Shown: positions 17,801 through 26,999, counted from the stretch's first letter. The stretch: DNA of 64,000 bases from Halomonas fontilapidosi (GCF_014192285.1 NZ_JACHXQ010000003.1:1-64000), one strand, 5' to 3'. Numbers and translations: made by a program. The notes: generated by a model from the sequence alone, not told the origin.

Positions 17801-17944
17801 CCGGTGCTGATCCAACAGGATACCGGCGAACAGCAGCAACAGGGCCAGCAGCGCGAACCAATACAGAGCGATGGCGCGACGCCGAATGCCGCGCCGGTGG
17901 CTTTCGGGCAACGCTTCGTCGGTGGAGAGCGACGCGTCACTCAT
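14852..17944 (-). CDS. Membrane sensor with two PAS, GGDEF and EAL domains
   Basis: Bifunctional-type c-di-GMP enzyme of 1030 residues. A membrane segment at about 25-45 and another at about 312-333 bracket a periplasmic dCache-like sensor. Two PAS domains follow (about 360-475 and 485-605), then GGDEF (about 610-770) with an intact LGGDEF motif and an RxxD inhibitory site (RATD), then EAL (about 785-1025) with VEALVRWQHP, LEVTES, DDFGTGYSSLSYL and AEGVE all present. Both synthesis and hydrolysis of c-di-GMP look chemically possible. The periplasmic ligand is unknown. The gene stands alone on its strand. Confidence 0.9.
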   Translation of the reverse strand: MSDASLSTDEALPESHRRGIRRRAIALYWFALLALLLLFAGILLDQHRHDLDLGRERVSARADLLAEWVSTTFTLSEHALGGLAQFFDTPLERLVKDPTLAPSALQDLLAGQRDRLAFINELSLVDAAGRVIASSAPWWPPGYDLSSRQFYRAFIEDPGRESLVTPLLWSAFGQTYHLAHARRLEGPDGRFRGLAVLRLNPELFGESLAQLDMTRGESIAILDTEMRLITRRPPFAEGDAMGVLGTPVSEPLTRAFIDSGEASTILRTASPLDGSERLYAMQRVDGLPLVVVVGEERGELLAGFWQRLWLLGIIFSVVAALGWWLLRHYLGRLHLEGELRQRLMEREQARRALQDREARLQALVGSIQDMIFVFDTEGRFVYVHAVDRDQLHGGSESLLWRHYREVLPAEMVRRFDQALAEMQATGQPVETEYRVTLAGVPRDFQAILSPLAEESESFSGVLAVVREVTQYRATEAQLRIAATAFETHLGMVITDAQARILKVNETFTRITGYAEAEVLGRNPNILSSGRHDAAFYRHLWECVRENGSWQGEIWNRRRNGEVFPEWLTISAVHSEAGELTHYVATFSDISQRKAAEEEIHQLAFYDPLTGLPNRRLMLDRLEGALKDSYRSDQFGALLHVDMDNFKQVNDTLGHHAGDQLLQQVAGRLGGVLRATDTLARLGGDEFAVLLHDLGRDPRRVATVVERVAQKLLGVLQSPISLADDSVTVTGSIGATLYRDHGTTLDEILQQADMALFQAKRAGGDNLYFFDPVMQAQLHARARLEADLRQALPRNELLLHYQPQVDADRRLIGVEALVRWQHPERGMVSPGEFIPLAEENRLIVSIGGWVLETACRQLTAWAEDPVTADLTISVNVSPRQFREADFIERVLATLAHTGARPERLKLEVTESLFVHNRDEAHETMRRLKEHGVTFALDDFGTGYSSLSYLKRLPLDQLKIDQSFVRDVLEDEASAAIVASTIALSESLQLAVIAEGVETEEQRAWLVAHGCHAFQGYLFGRPGPVDSLPFQV

Positions 17945-18108
17945 GTCAACGGCAATCCTTGCATTAGATCAATAGAGTCAGTTTATCGGCTTGATGGCAG
18001 GAATGCGCTCCCGTGAAGGGACTTGCCTGATTGCTGATTGAAGCAAATGTCGCCAAGGGCCACCATGAAAGATCCTCCTCCACCAGAAGGCGCCAGGAAG
18101 GCCTGCCC

Positions 18109-19389
18109 ATGGACGATGTCGCCAGCCAGTTCCTCACCGCCAATGAACCTGCCATCCGCCTGGGCGTGGCGCTGCTGCTGGGTGCCCTGATCGGTATCGA
18201 GCGCGGCTGGGTGGCGCGCGAACAGCAGTCGGGCGAGCGCATCGCCGGGATTCGCACCCACTCGCTGGTCGGGTTGCTCGGGGGCATCGCCGCCCTGCTC
18301 TCGGAAACGGTCAGCGACTGGGCGTTCCCGCTTATCCTGGTGACCGTGGCCGGCATCAGCCTGGTCGCCTGGTGGGCAAAGCTCGCCGAACAGCACGACT
18401 ACAGCATTACCGGCTTGGTGGGTCTGCTATTGACCTTCTGCTTCGGCGCGGTGGCGGTGGCGATCGACCTGGCCCTGGCCGCCGCCGGTGCGGTCATCAC
18501 CGCGGTGATCCTGGACAACAAGCATGAGATCCATGGCCTGCTCAACAAGCTGCAGGCTCACGAACTCGATGCCGGCCTCAAGCTACTACTCATCACCGTG
18601 GTGATGTTGCCACTTCTCCCCGATCGCGGCATGGGCCCCGGCGAGGCACTCAATCCCTACGAGATCTGGTGGATGGTGGTGCTGATCGCATCAATCTCCT
18701 TCGTCGGCTACTTCGCCATGCGGCTGGGCGGTGCCGAAAAGGGCATCCTCTTTACCGGTCTGTTTGCCGGACTTTCGTCCTCCACGGCGCTGACGCTGCA
18801 TTTCGCGCGCGTATCGCGTCGGAGCCAGGAACTCGAGGCGATGCTGGCCGCCGGCATTCTGCTGGCCTGCGGGACGATGTTCCCGCGCATTCTGCTGTAT
18901 GCCGCGGTAATCAGCCCCGGACTGCTGCCGGCGCTGCTGCTGCCGGTGACGGTGATGGGAGCGATGCTCTACCTGCCGGCGCTGTACCTCTGGCGTCATC
19001 ATCACAAGGCGCTCAAGGTCGATAACCCGACGCCGATCCAGAACCCCCTGGAACTGCGTACGGCGCTGTTGTTTGGCGGGTTGCTGGCGATCATCATGCT
19101 GCTCGGCGAATGGCTGCGCGGCGCCCTGGGCGAAGCCGGCATCTATCTGTTGTCAGCCGCCTCGGGGGTGGCCGATGTCGACGCCATCACCCTGTCGCTG
19201 ACGCGCATGTCGCTGGAGCGCATCGCCCCTTCCACCGCGGTGATGGGCATTATCATCGCCGCTGCGGTCAACAACGTCTTCAAGTCGGGGCTGGCCACCG
19301 CTTTCGGTACCCGGCAGCTCGGCAAGCGGGTCGCCCTGCCAATGGTCGCCTCGATGATGGCGGGCCTGGCACTGGCATGGTGGATATGA
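18109..19389 (+). CDS. MgtC/SapB N-terminal domain protein with DUF4010 C-terminus
   Basis: Inner-membrane protein of 426 residues from the ATG at 18109, which follows AGGAAGG. The N-terminal part (about 10-150) has the MgtC/SapB signature LLLGALIGIERGW and RTHSLVGLLGG, and the C-terminal half is a DUF4010 membrane domain with about seven hydrophobic segments. Proteins of this architecture are common in proteobacteria but their substrate is unknown; a cation-linked role is only suggested by the MgtC name. The frame is open further upstream to 18031 but lacks a better start. Confidence 0.8.
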   Translation: MDDVASQFLTANEPAIRLGVALLLGALIGIERGWVAREQQSGERIAGIRTHSLVGLLGGIAALLSETVSDWAFPLILVTVAGISLVAWWAKLAEQHDYSITGLVGLLLTFCFGAVAVAIDLALAAAGAVITAVILDNKHEIHGLLNKLQAHELDAGLKLLLITVVMLPLLPDRGMGPGEALNPYEIWWMVVLIASISFVGYFAMRLGGAEKGILFTGLFAGLSSSTALTLHFARVSRRSQELEAMLAAGILLACGTMFPRILLYAAVISPGLLPALLLPVTVMGAMLYLPALYLWRHHHKALKVDNPTPIQNPLELRTALLFGGLLAIIMLLGEWLRGALGEAGIYLLSAASGVADVDAITLSLTRMSLERIAPSTAVMGIIIAAAVNNVFKSGLATAFGTRQLGKRVALPMVASMMAGLALAWWI

Positions 19390-19512
19390 GGCCTCAGCCC
19401 AGGCGGGTAGGTATTGCGTGATACCGATTCAGCCGACTCGCCGAGCCGTAAATCGTACCGGGAGGCCACGGCAGCGACCTGAAGCCGATGCCGAGGGCCT
19501 TTTCCATCCGGG

Positions 19513-19734
19513 CTAGGAGGTCTCGTAGGGCCGAGCCTGAACATCGTCGGGCTCGTGACGGTTGAGGATCTCTTCCGCTTCGGGCTGCGACTCCTCAGGG
19601 ACGATGACTTTCACCTCGTTGGTTTCCTTGTCGAGGAACAGCTTCTCGCGGGGAAACCCCTCGGAAACGAGCTCGTCGAAGGCGTTGGTCGCCTTGTCGA
19701 TGCTGCCATAGGCGGCTGTAACGGTCTGTGCCAT
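19513..19734 (-). CDS. Small conserved hypothetical protein
   Basis: A 73-residue acidic protein from the ATG at 19734, preceded by GAGGAGG. It starts MAQTVTAAYGSIDKATNAFDEL and has a DKETNEVKVIVPEES strand. This alternation of one helix and short strands resembles small proteins in which a helix scans a pair of strands, as in general-stress 'alpha/beta' domains, and it looks soluble. No function is recognised. A hairpin in its leader may affect expression. Confidence 0.6.
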   Translation of the reverse strand: MAQTVTAAYGSIDKATNAFDELVSEGFPREKLFLDKETNEVKVIVPEESQPEAEEILNRHEPDDVQARPYETS

Positions 19735-19996
19735 GAAACCCTCCTCAACGGGGATAAGAGCTGGCCGGCACCGAACGGTGCCAGCAAGAGGCGAGAGCGG
19801 CATGTTCTTCTCTCGCATTCAGTGTAGTTATAGCTGCTATCCCGACAACGACCAGGCGATCCGCAGGGGACTTGTCCCACATCAAGCCGGCGCCATGGAC
19901 GCTGGCCTCGGGCCCAGCGTATCGGCCTGTAGCAGGAGACCAAGCAGCGAAAGCCCTGTTGAACGGCGGCATCATGCTCTGCTCGTGGTCATGGCT
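19735..19996. other. Intergenic leader with small hairpin
   Basis: This gap separates two minus-strand genes. GGCACC-GAAC-GGTGCC (19767-19782) forms a perfect six-base-pair hairpin in the untranslated leader about 20 bases upstream of the ribosome-binding site of the 73-residue protein. No clear -35/-10 pair was found. An AT-richer patch at about 19820-19845 is the most likely promoter area. Confidence 0.35.
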
Positions 19997-21187
19997 TCAG
20001 CCGAGGCGCTCGGCCAGCTGCCAGTCGTTGTCGGTCAGCGGCTGCCCGCCCTCGGGGGTGACCCGCACAGTGTCGCTCAAGCCGATGCCCCATTGCCCCG
20101 GCAGGCGCAGGCAGAGCGGCAGGTGGAAGACCATGTCAGCCTCGAACTCGCGATGCTGGCCGCGGGCGATGTAGCCGGTGCCCTCGACCCAGCTGGGCGG
20201 AAACTGGGCCCCCACCGCATAGCCGAACACCCCCGAGAAGAACACCCGTTCGGCATGAGGGGCCAATACCGCCTCGGCGGCCCGCGCGGCCTCATCGAAG
20301 CTGTGGCCGGGGCGCATCGCAGCGGTCAGTGCCTCGAACATCTCGCGGCATACATCGCGCAGGGTCTGCATCTCGGCACTGGCCCGCCCGGCCACGGCAG
20401 TGCGCATCATCGGCGCGGTATAGCGGTGAAACGCCGAGCCGAACTCCAGAAATACCGGTTCGTCCGCGGCGATCGCGTGGCGCTTGTGATTGACGTGGAT
20501 GACGCTGATCCGTCGACCGGTAGTGACGATCGGCTGCAGGCTCATGAACTCGCTGCCGGCCGCCAATAGCGCCCGGCTGCCTTCCGCCGCGACGTCGTTG
20601 TCGGTGACTCCGGGGGCAATCACCTCGATCGCTGCCCGCAGGCCGGCCGCGGTGATCCGCGCGCTCTCGCGCAGGCAGTCGAGCTCCGCCGGCGTCTTGA
20701 CGATACGGATACGGTCGAGCAGTTCACCGCCGTCGTTGCGAAAGCGTTCACTGCCGAGGCGTGCCTGCAACTCGCGGATGACCCCGAAACGCAGGCCGGC
20801 CCCGAAGAGGTCGAGGCCGATGGCATGAAAGGGCGCCAGGATCTCGGCCAGCGGTGAAATCACCTCATCGATGCTTTCCCAACGGTAGCCCAGGATCTCG
20901 TCCACCGTGGCGGTGACCACGGCTGGCCCGGTCTCGATGGACGGCACCTGCAGCACCAGCCGGTCCGCCGAGACGACCAGGCAGGTGGTCACCGAGACCT
21001 CGAAGGTGTGGTAGCCGGTCAGGTAGAAGATATCGGCAGGGTCAGTCAGCAGCAGTGCATCGAGCTCGGCGGCCTGCATCGCCTGTCGCACGCGACGCCG
21101 GCGCGCCGCGAACTCCTCGACGGCAAAGGGCAATTCACTCTCGGCGAGGCGGTCGGCCAGCGCATGGCGGTAGACATGATGATCCAT
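19997..21187 (-). CDS. M24 (pita-bread fold) family protein lacking the usual metal ligands
   Basis: The 396-residue protein has the creatinase/prolidase N-terminal domain (1-155) and the pita-bread C-terminal domain. In metallopeptidase members the C-terminal domain carries two Asp, one His and two Glu metal ligands. Here the first Asp region reads FLEFGSAFHRYTAPMMRT (residues 246-263), with Glu248 and no Asp at the second position, and the histidine region reads GVFGYAVGAQ (319-328) with no His. It therefore resembles non-metal members such as creatinase rather than aminopeptidase P. Ectoine hydrolase DoeA is another M24 relative in halophiles, but the match is not close enough to assign. 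GGAG precedes the start. Confidence 0.7.
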   Translation of the reverse strand: MDHHVYRHALADRLAESELPFAVEEFAARRRRVRQAMQAAELDALLLTDPADIFYLTGYHTFEVSVTTCLVVSADRLVLQVPSIETGPAVVTATVDEILGYRWESIDEVISPLAEILAPFHAIGLDLFGAGLRFGVIRELQARLGSERFRNDGGELLDRIRIVKTPAELDCLRESARITAAGLRAAIEVIAPGVTDNDVAAEGSRALLAAGSEFMSLQPIVTTGRRISVIHVNHKRHAIAADEPVFLEFGSAFHRYTAPMMRTAVAGRASAEMQTLRDVCREMFEALTAAMRPGHSFDEAARAAEAVLAPHAERVFFSGVFGYAVGAQFPPSWVEGTGYIARGQHREFEADMVFHLPLCLRLPGQWGIGLSDTVRVTPEGGQPLTDNDWQLAERLG

Positions 21188-21337
21188 CGAATGACGCTCC
21201 GGGATGAATGAGACACCCTGGCAGTGTAGTCATCGCAAAGGTCGGGGCTTCCGGGAATGGCGGCAAAATATCCCTGTTCGCCTCCGCCCCGGTTTCGTAG
21301 AATCCAGCCTCGAGTTTCGATGCCACAGGACAATGCA

Positions 21338-22063
21338 ATGGGCAGGGCCTTCCAGAACCGCAAGGAATCCATGGCCAAGACGGCCGCCGCCAAGACCAAG
21401 GTGTACAGCAAGTACGGCCGCGAGATCTACGTGGTCGCCAAGCAGGGCGGCACCGACCCCGCCGGCAACCTGAGCCTGCGCGGGCTGATCGAGCGTGCCA
21501 AGAAGGACCAGGTGCCCAGTCACGTGATCGACAAGGCTCTGGACAAGGCGTCAGGCGTGGGCGGCGAGGACTTCTCCGCGGCCCGCTATGAGGGCTTCGG
21601 GCCGGGCAACTGCATGGTCATCGTCGAGTGCCTGACCGACAATCCCAACCGCACCTTCGGCGACGTGCGCGCCTGCTTCAACAAGGCCAAGAGCAAGCTC
21701 GGCACTCCGGGCAGCGTCAGCCACATGTTCGACCACTGCGCCATTCTGGCCTTCCCCGGCGATGACGAGGACGCCACTCTCGAGGCGCTGATGGAGGCCG
21801 ATGTCGACGTCACCGACATCGAAAGCGAAGAGGGCCATATCACCGTCTTCGCCCCCCATACCGAGTATGCCAAGGCCAAGCAGGCGCTGCTCGACGCCTT
21901 TGGCGAACTCGACTTCGAGATCGACGAGATCCAGTTCGTGCCCCAGACCGTGACCCCGGTCGAGGGTGACGACGTGGCGATGTTCGAGAAGCTGCTCGAT
22001 ACCCTCAACGACCTCGACGACGTGCAGAACGTCTTCCACAGTGCCGAGCTGCCCGATTCGTAG
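21338..22063 (+). CDS. YebC/PmpR-family protein, YeeN type
   Basis: A 241-residue cytoplasmic protein of the TACO1/YebC family, whose members have been linked to transcription control and to relief of ribosome stalling. The N-terminus MGRAFQNRK differs from canonical YebC (MAGHSKW) and matches the shorter YeeN branch, as do [29 protein letters not shown], and [20 protein letters not shown]. The start at 21338 matches the family N-terminus, although ATGs exist further upstream. The gene converges tightly on menA, with eight bases between stop codons. Confidence 0.88.
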   Translation: MGRAFQNRKESMAKTAAAKTKVYSKYGREIYVVAKQGGTDPAGNLSLRGLIERAKKDQVPSHVIDKALDKASGVGGEDFSAARYEGFGPGNCMVIVECLTDNPNRTFGDVRACFNKAKSKLGTPGSVSHMFDHCAILAFPGDDEDATLEALMEADVDVTDIESEEGHITVFAPHTEYAKAKQALLDAFGELDFEIDEIQFVPQTVTPVEGDDVAMFEKLLDTLNDLDDVQNVFHSAELPDS

Positions 22064-22071
22064 CGTCTCGC

Positions 22072-22956
22072 TCAGCCGGCGGCCACCACCAGACGCAGCC
22101 AGAGCCACAGGGCCAGGGCCAGCGAATAGAGCGCCGTCAGACCCAACAGCGCATTGAGCGCCGCGCCATCGCGGCGCTGCATCTCGCATATCAGCCCTAG
22201 CGCCGCCAGGCCGGTCAATCCCCAGGTTCCCCAGGCCCAGCTTGGCAGCGCCACCGGCGCGGTGACCGCCAATGGCCCCAGTGTCAGGAGTGCGAAAAGC
22301 CGACGCGTCGCCACCGTCCCCAGGCGCACCGCCAGGGTCAACTTGCCGGCCCGGGCATCGGTATGGCGATCGCGCAGGTTGTTGACCACCAGGATGGCGG
22401 CCACCGGCATGCCCACCAGGATGCCGGCCGCCACCGCCTCGCGGGTAATCGGGCTCTGCTGGGCCAGCAAGCTGCCGAGCACCGCCACCGGGCCGAAGAA
22501 GAGCCACACCGCCACCTCCCCCAACCCCCGGTTGGCGTAGGGGCGCCGCCCGCCGCTATAGCCGAGCACGCCGAACACGGCCAGGCCACCCAGCGCCCAC
22601 AGCAGCCAGTGACCGAAAAGCACCAGCCAGAGCCCCGTTACCACGGCAATCCCCAGGGTCACGGCGAGGCCAGCGCGCAGCTCAGTGGCGCTGAGCCAGC
22701 CCGCCTGCAAGGCGCGAGTGGGGCCCAGGCGGTCGGGCTGATCGACTCCGGAGAGGCCATCGAAGAGGTCATTGGCCAGGTTCACCGCCAGCTGCAGCGC
22801 GAGCGCACAGAGCAGGCAGAGCACGGCGGTCAGCCAGCTGAAGTGGCCCGGCACTACCAGCATCTGGCCAAGCAGCACCGGCCCGACCGCCGCCGGCAGG
22901 GTTCGCGGGCGCAGCGTCTGTACCCAGATAGTGATTCGGTCGACGGCATCGTTCAT
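22072..22956 (-). CDS. menA: MenA-like 1,4-dihydroxy-2-naphthoate prenyltransferase
   Basis: Integral-membrane UbiA-superfamily prenyltransferase of 294 residues with about eight or nine membrane segments. The first Asp-rich motif is NLANDLFDGLSGVDQPDRLGP, and the second is VNNLRDRHTDARAGKLTLAVRLG, both characteristic of MenA rather than UbiA. MenA attaches the isoprenoid tail in menaquinone synthesis. No other men gene is in the window. The start at 22956 is supported by GGAAAGGG upstream. The symbol rests on motif similarity; action on another aromatic acceptor is possible. Confidence 0.75.
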   Translation of the reverse strand: MNDAVDRITIWVQTLRPRTLPAAVGPVLLGQMLVVPGHFSWLTAVLCLLCALALQLAVNLANDLFDGLSGVDQPDRLGPTRALQAGWLSATELRAGLAVTLGIAVVTGLWLVLFGHWLLWALGGLAVFGVLGYSGGRRPYANRGLGEVAVWLFFGPVAVLGSLLAQQSPITREAVAAGILVGMPVAAILVVNNLRDRHTDARAGKLTLAVRLGTVATRRLFALLTLGPLAVTAPVALPSWAWGTWGLTGLAALGLICEMQRRDGAALNALLGLTALYSLALALWLWLRLVVAAG

Positions 22957-23054
22957 CCCTTTCCATCCTTGGCGGCAGGCTGCTGGCCGGTCGTCGGCAA
23001 GCCTGGCATCGGGCATACTCTGTGGCGTGTCGGCGTTTCCCGCAAGGAGGCAGG

Positions 23055-23948
23055 ATGTCAGCAGAGTGGCTATCGCAGGTCGTACTTCCCTGGGTGCTGG
23101 CCAGCGTAATGATGGCCATGGGCCTCAGCCTGGTCGGAGCCGACTTCGCTCGCACCTGGCGTCACCCGCGGCGGGTGATGCTCGGTACCGCCCTGCAGCT
23201 GCTGGCGCTGCCGCTGCTCGCCTGGGGGCTGGTTGTGCTGCTTCCCCTTCCGCCGCTGGCAGCAGCCGGTCTGCTGTTGGTGGCTCTGGTGCCGGGCGGG
23301 GCTACCTCCAACATGTTCAGCTACCTGGTTCAGGGCGACCTGGCCCTGTCGGTCACCCTGACCGCCATCGCCGCCGTGCTGGCTCCCTTCACCCTACCGC
23401 TTGTCATGGGCTGGAACCTCGAGCTGCTGGGCCTCACCACCGGCGGTATCGCGCTACCCTACTGGCACACCGTCGGTCAGCTGCTACTGGTCACCCTACT
23501 GCCGGTGCTGGCCGGCATGCTGCTGCGCCGGGCCCTGCCGGCCACCTGGCACGAACGTATACTGCCCGGCGTAAAAGGGTTCACGGGAGTGGCGATGGTC
23601 TCGATTGTGGTGGCGCTTTTCATCAGCCACGTCGAACGACTGCCGGCCCTGATAAGCATCGAGACGCTCTCCGTGCTGCTCCTCTGCCTGCTGAGCATGC
23701 TGCTGGGACACGGGGTCGCCCGACGGTTGCGGCTGCCTCATGCCAGTGCGCGCGCCATTACCGTGGAGGTGGGCGTGCAGAACGCCGGCGTGGCGATGAT
23801 GGTAGCGTTCGTGTTGCTGCAGCAGCCGGCCATTGGCCTGGTGCCGCTACTCTACGGCCTGCTGATGAACGTGCCAGTATTCGTGTGGATGTTCGCCTGC
23901 CTGTGGCGCGATCGCCACCCGGTACCCGCGGTCACGCAGGGGCGCTGA
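23055..23948 (+). CDS. Bile acid:sodium symporter family (BASS) transporter
   Basis: A 297-residue membrane protein with about nine or ten hydrophobic segments. It has the BASS patterns LVALVPGGATSNMFSYLVQGD and VEVGVQNAGVAMM, which form the sodium- and substrate-binding crossover regions. Bacterial members move organic anions such as pantoate or other acids, so a bile-acid substrate is not implied. AAGGAGG precedes the ATG at 23055. It is divergent from menA (98-base gap). Confidence 0.85.
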   Translation: MSAEWLSQVVLPWVLASVMMAMGLSLVGADFARTWRHPRRVMLGTALQLLALPLLAWGLVVLLPLPPLAAAGLLLVALVPGGATSNMFSYLVQGDLALSVTLTAIAAVLAPFTLPLVMGWNLELLGLTTGGIALPYWHTVGQLLLVTLLPVLAGMLLRRALPATWHERILPGVKGFTGVAMVSIVVALFISHVERLPALISIETLSVLLLCLLSMLLGHGVARRLRLPHASARAITVEVGVQNAGVAMMVAFVLLQQPAIGLVPLLYGLLMNVPVFVWMFACLWRDRHPVPAVTQGR

Positions 23949-24094
23949 GCATGATGCCAAATCGCGCCACAACCATCGTCAGCCGAACTACTGACCGCCA
24001 CGCTTCGGGCCCGTCGGGCGCCACTCGCCTACCGCGTAGTCGAGTCAGGCACCGGAAGCGTCGCGAACACGCCCGCGACCCTGGCCCGAGGAGG
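23949..24094. other. Convergent intergenic gap
   Basis: Between the BASS transporter and the ftsH-like gene, which converge. No terminator-like hairpin with a U tract and no small ORF with support is seen here. Confidence 0.3.
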
Positions 24095-26020
24095 TCACGG
24101 CTGGCCGGATGGATTGCCGAGAAGCTCACGGACCGCCTCGGCCTCCAGGGTTTCATGCTCCTCTAGCGCCGAGGCCAGCGCATCCAGATCGCTTCGATGC
24201 TCCTCGAGAAGCTCGCGGCCGCGGGCCTCGAGGTCGGTCAGCAACCGTTGTATCTCTTCGTCGACCAGGCCGGCCATGGCCTCGCTGTGTTCGCGGGATT
24301 CGGCAAGCTCCTTGCCCAGGAACACGTGCTCCCGGCTCTGGGCGAACATCACCGGCCCGATGCGTTCGCTCATTCCCCAGCGTCCCACCATTCGACGCGC
24401 CAGCTGCGTGGCCTGTTCCAGATCATTCTCGGCGCCGCTCGAGACCTCCCCGAAGACAATGGATTCCGCCAGACGGCCACCGAACATCACGGTGAGGCGG
24501 TCGCGCAGATAGGCTTCCCCCTGGTTATAGCGCTCCTCATCGGGCACCTGGGCGGTCACCCCCAGGGCACGCCCGCGCGGCAGCACCGTGACCTTTTCGA
24601 GGGGATCGGCCTTGGGCAGCAGGTAGGCGAGCAGCGCATGGCCCGACTCATGGTAGGCCACGATATGGCGCTCATTGTCAGAGAGGCCAACATCCTTGGC
24701 CTCACCCAGCAGCAGGCGGTCGCGCGCCGCCGAGAAACACGCCCAGTCCACTGCCTTCTGCTCGTTGCGGCCGGCCTGAAGCGCGGCTTCATTGGCCAGG
24801 TTGGCCAGGTCGGCCCCCGAGAAACCGATGGTGATCTCGGCCAGCCGCTCGAGATCGACATCGTCGGCTAATGGCATGTCACGCGTGTGCACGCGCAGGA
24901 TATCCCGACGCGCCTCGCGATGCGGATTCTCAAGGGTGACCTTGCGGTCGAAGCGTCCGGGGCGCAACAGCGCCGAATCGAGCACGTCTGGGCGATTGGT
25001 AGCGGCCAGGACGACAACCGCTTCATCGGCCTGGAAGCCGTCCATTTCGGAGAGGATCTGGTTGAGGGTCTGCTCACGCTCATCGTGACCACCCCCCATG
25101 CCGGCGCCCCGCGAGCGACCGATGGAATCCAGCTCGTCGATGAACACCACCGCCGGGGCCTGCTCTTTGGCCTTCTTGAAGAGGTCGCGGACGCGCGACG
25201 CCCCGACGCCCACGAACATCTCGATGAACTCCGAGCCGCTGATGCTGAAGAACGGCACGTCGGCCTCGCCCGCCACCGCCTTGGCCATCAGCGTCTTGCC
25301 CGTGCCCGGCGGCCCCATCATCAGGATGCCGCGAGGAATCTTGGCCCCCAGCGCCTGGAAGCGCGCCGGCTCCTTGAGGAAATCGATGACTTCGATGACT
25401 TCGCGTTTGGCATTTTCCGAGCCGGCCACATCGTCCAGGCGGACCTCGCTCTCTTCGCTACTCACCTGACGGGCGCTGGACTTGCCCATGTTGAACATTC
25501 CGCCGCCCGACATGGCGCGCTGCTGCATCCGATTCCAGAACCAGAACAGCAGGCCCAGGATGAGAATCCAGGGCAGAGCGCCGACAAGCACGCGCTGCCA
25601 CCAGGGAGGATCAATGGGTTCGGCGTCGATGCGCACCCCGTTCGCCTCGAGACGCTCAAGCAGGCGTTCACCCTCGACCTCCGGACGCGTGGCCTCGAAG
25701 CCTTCCTCGGTTTCTCCGAGTTCTCGCGCCTGACGTCCCGAGTCGCTGAAGCTGCCTTCCACCGCCTGACCGCGCAGCGTGACCGAGTCGATATGTCCCT
25801 GGTCCACGGCGGTCAGGAATTCACTGTAGGTGAGTTCGACCTGCTGGTGACGCTGCGCCGAATCGAGGTAGTGGAACAGCAGCACGATGGCCAGGGCGAT
25901 CCACACGAAGAGCAGCCACTGCCGGCGCGAGGGCTGCGTCTCTTCGGGGTACCAGAGCGGCGAACGCTTGGGCCTGTTGCGCTGCTTGTCGGAGGAGGAG
26001 TCGTTGTCGGATCGGGACAT
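24095..26020 (-). CDS. FtsH-type membrane AAA+ zinc protease (second-type paralogue)
   Basis: ATP-driven membrane-anchored protease. The protein has an unusually polar N-terminal tail of about 35 residues, a first membrane segment ([17 protein letters not shown]), a periplasmic region of about 90 residues with an acidic stretch ([21 protein letters not shown]), and a second membrane segment ([15 protein letters not shown]). Then come the AAA+ module with [17 protein letters not shown] and the RPGRFDRK arginine finger, and the protease with the zinc motif HESGH and [12 protein letters not shown]. It lacks the usual hflK/rrmJ neighbours and has Arg/Asp-rich ends, so it is probably an accessory FtsH rather than the housekeeping copy. 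The start at 26020 (641 residues) is preferred; an ATG at 26056 is the alternative. Confidence 0.88.
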   Translation of the reverse strand: MSRSDNDSSSDKQRNRPKRSPLWYPEETQPSRRQWLLFVWIALAIVLLFHYLDSAQRHQQVELTYSEFLTAVDQGHIDSVTLRGQAVEGSFSDSGRQARELGETEEGFEATRPEVEGERLLERLEANGVRIDAEPIDPPWWQRVLVGALPWILILGLLFWFWNRMQQRAMSGGGMFNMGKSSARQVSSEESEVRLDDVAGSENAKREVIEVIDFLKEPARFQALGAKIPRGILMMGPPGTGKTLMAKAVAGEADVPFFSISGSEFIEMFVGVGASRVRDLFKKAKEQAPAVVFIDELDSIGRSRGAGMGGGHDEREQTLNQILSEMDGFQADEAVVVLAATNRPDVLDSALLRPGRFDRKVTLENPHREARRDILRVHTRDMPLADDVDLERLAEITIGFSGADLANLANEAALQAGRNEQKAVDWACFSAARDRLLLGEAKDVGLSDNERHIVAYHESGHALLAYLLPKADPLEKVTVLPRGRALGVTAQVPDEERYNQGEAYLRDRLTVMFGGRLAESIVFGEVSSGAENDLEQATQLARRMVGRWGMSERIGPVMFAQSREHVFLGKELAESREHSEAMAGLVDEEIQRLLTDLEARGRELLEEHRSDLDALASALEEHETLEAEAVRELLGNPSGQP

Positions 26021-26096
26021 GGTGCACTCAGCGTTGATCTCAAATCGGTTCAACATGCCGATCCAGAGGCGAGATTACAAGCTCAGCCGGGGGCTC

Positions 26097-26999
26097 TCAG
26101 CGCTCGCCGTGAGTCTCACGCCAGGCCTCTGCGGCCTCCTCCACGCCCGGCTCGGGGTCTCGGGAGCGCGCGGCACGCCGCTCGGCCTCCTCCTCGCGCA
26201 CATCGTCGATCACGGTCATCAGCTCGTCCACGTCCACTTCGCGGGTGTCGTGTTCGAAGCAACCGGTCAGCTGGCTGTCCGGGTGCAGTTCGCCGGTCTC
26301 GTAGAGCGCCCAGATCTCCTTGCCGTAATCGGTGGCCAGCAGCTCCGGGGCGAAGCGGCCGAAGTAGCGGCGCATGTTGTCGACGTCACGCTCGAACATC
26401 CTCTCGGCGCTGTTGTTGCCGGCGGCATCCACCGCCTGGGGCAGGTCGATGATCACCGGGCCATCCGCGGCGAGCAGCACGTTGAACTCGGAGAGATCGC
26501 CATGGATCAGGCCGGCACACAGCATGCGCACGACGTCATCGATCACCTTGGCGTAATGGGCCCGGGCCTCGTCGGCCGTCAGGGTCACGTCGTCCAGCCG
26601 CGGCGCGGTCAGGCCCTCGGCATCGGTGATCATCTCCATCAACAGTACGCCGTCGACGAAGCCATGGGGCCTGGGCACCCGCACATCCGCGGCCGCCAGC
26701 CGGTAGAGGGCATCGACCTCGGCGTTGAGCCAGGCCTGCTCCTGCTCCTTCTGACCGTAGCGAGTCTTCTTGGCCATCGCCCGGGAGCGGCGACTGTTGC
26801 GCTCCTTGCGTCCCTCCTGGTACTGCACGGCCTGCTTGAAGCTGCGCTGTTTGGCCTCCTTGAAGACCTTGGCACAGCGCCGCTCGCCATGCGAGCGCAC
26901 CACATACACCTGGGCTTCCTTGCCGCTCATCAGCTGGCTCTCGACCGCGTCGATCAGGCCATCGTCGACCAGCGGTTGCAATCTCTTGGGTATCTTCAT
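26097..26999 (-). CDS. RIO-type serine/threonine protein kinase
   Basis: A 300-residue RIO1-like kinase as found in many gammaproteobacteria. Key parts are the flexible nucleotide loop (LMSGKEAQVYVVRS), the lysine in CAKVFKEAKQRSFKQ, the catalytic loop LIHGDLSEFN and the metal-binding IDLPQAVD. The C-terminal tail is strongly acidic and basic (DDVREEEAERRAARSRDPEPG). Substrates are not known. The gene lies 65 bases after dbpA on the same strand and could be co-transcribed with it, which would fit a role in ribosome assembly or RNA metabolism (inference). Confidence 0.85.
   Translation of the reverse strand: MKIPKRLQPLVDDGLIDAVESQLMSGKEAQVYVVRSHGERRCAKVFKEAKQRSFKQAVQYQEGRKERNSRRSRAMAKKTRYGQKEQEQAWLNAEVDALYRLAAADVRVPRPHGFVDGVLLMEMITDAEGLTAPRLDDVTLTADEARAHYAKVIDDVVRMLCAGLIHGDLSEFNVLLAADGPVIIDLPQAVDAAGNNSAERMFERDVDNMRRYFGRFAPELLATDYGKEIWALYETGELHPDSQLTGCFEHDTREVDVDELMTVIDDVREEEAERRAARSRDPEPGVEEAAEAWRETHGER

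Noticed and set aside
24887-26452. Long plus-strand frame over ftsH and the RIO kinase
   Set aside because: It runs opposite two well-supported genes and has shadow-like composition.
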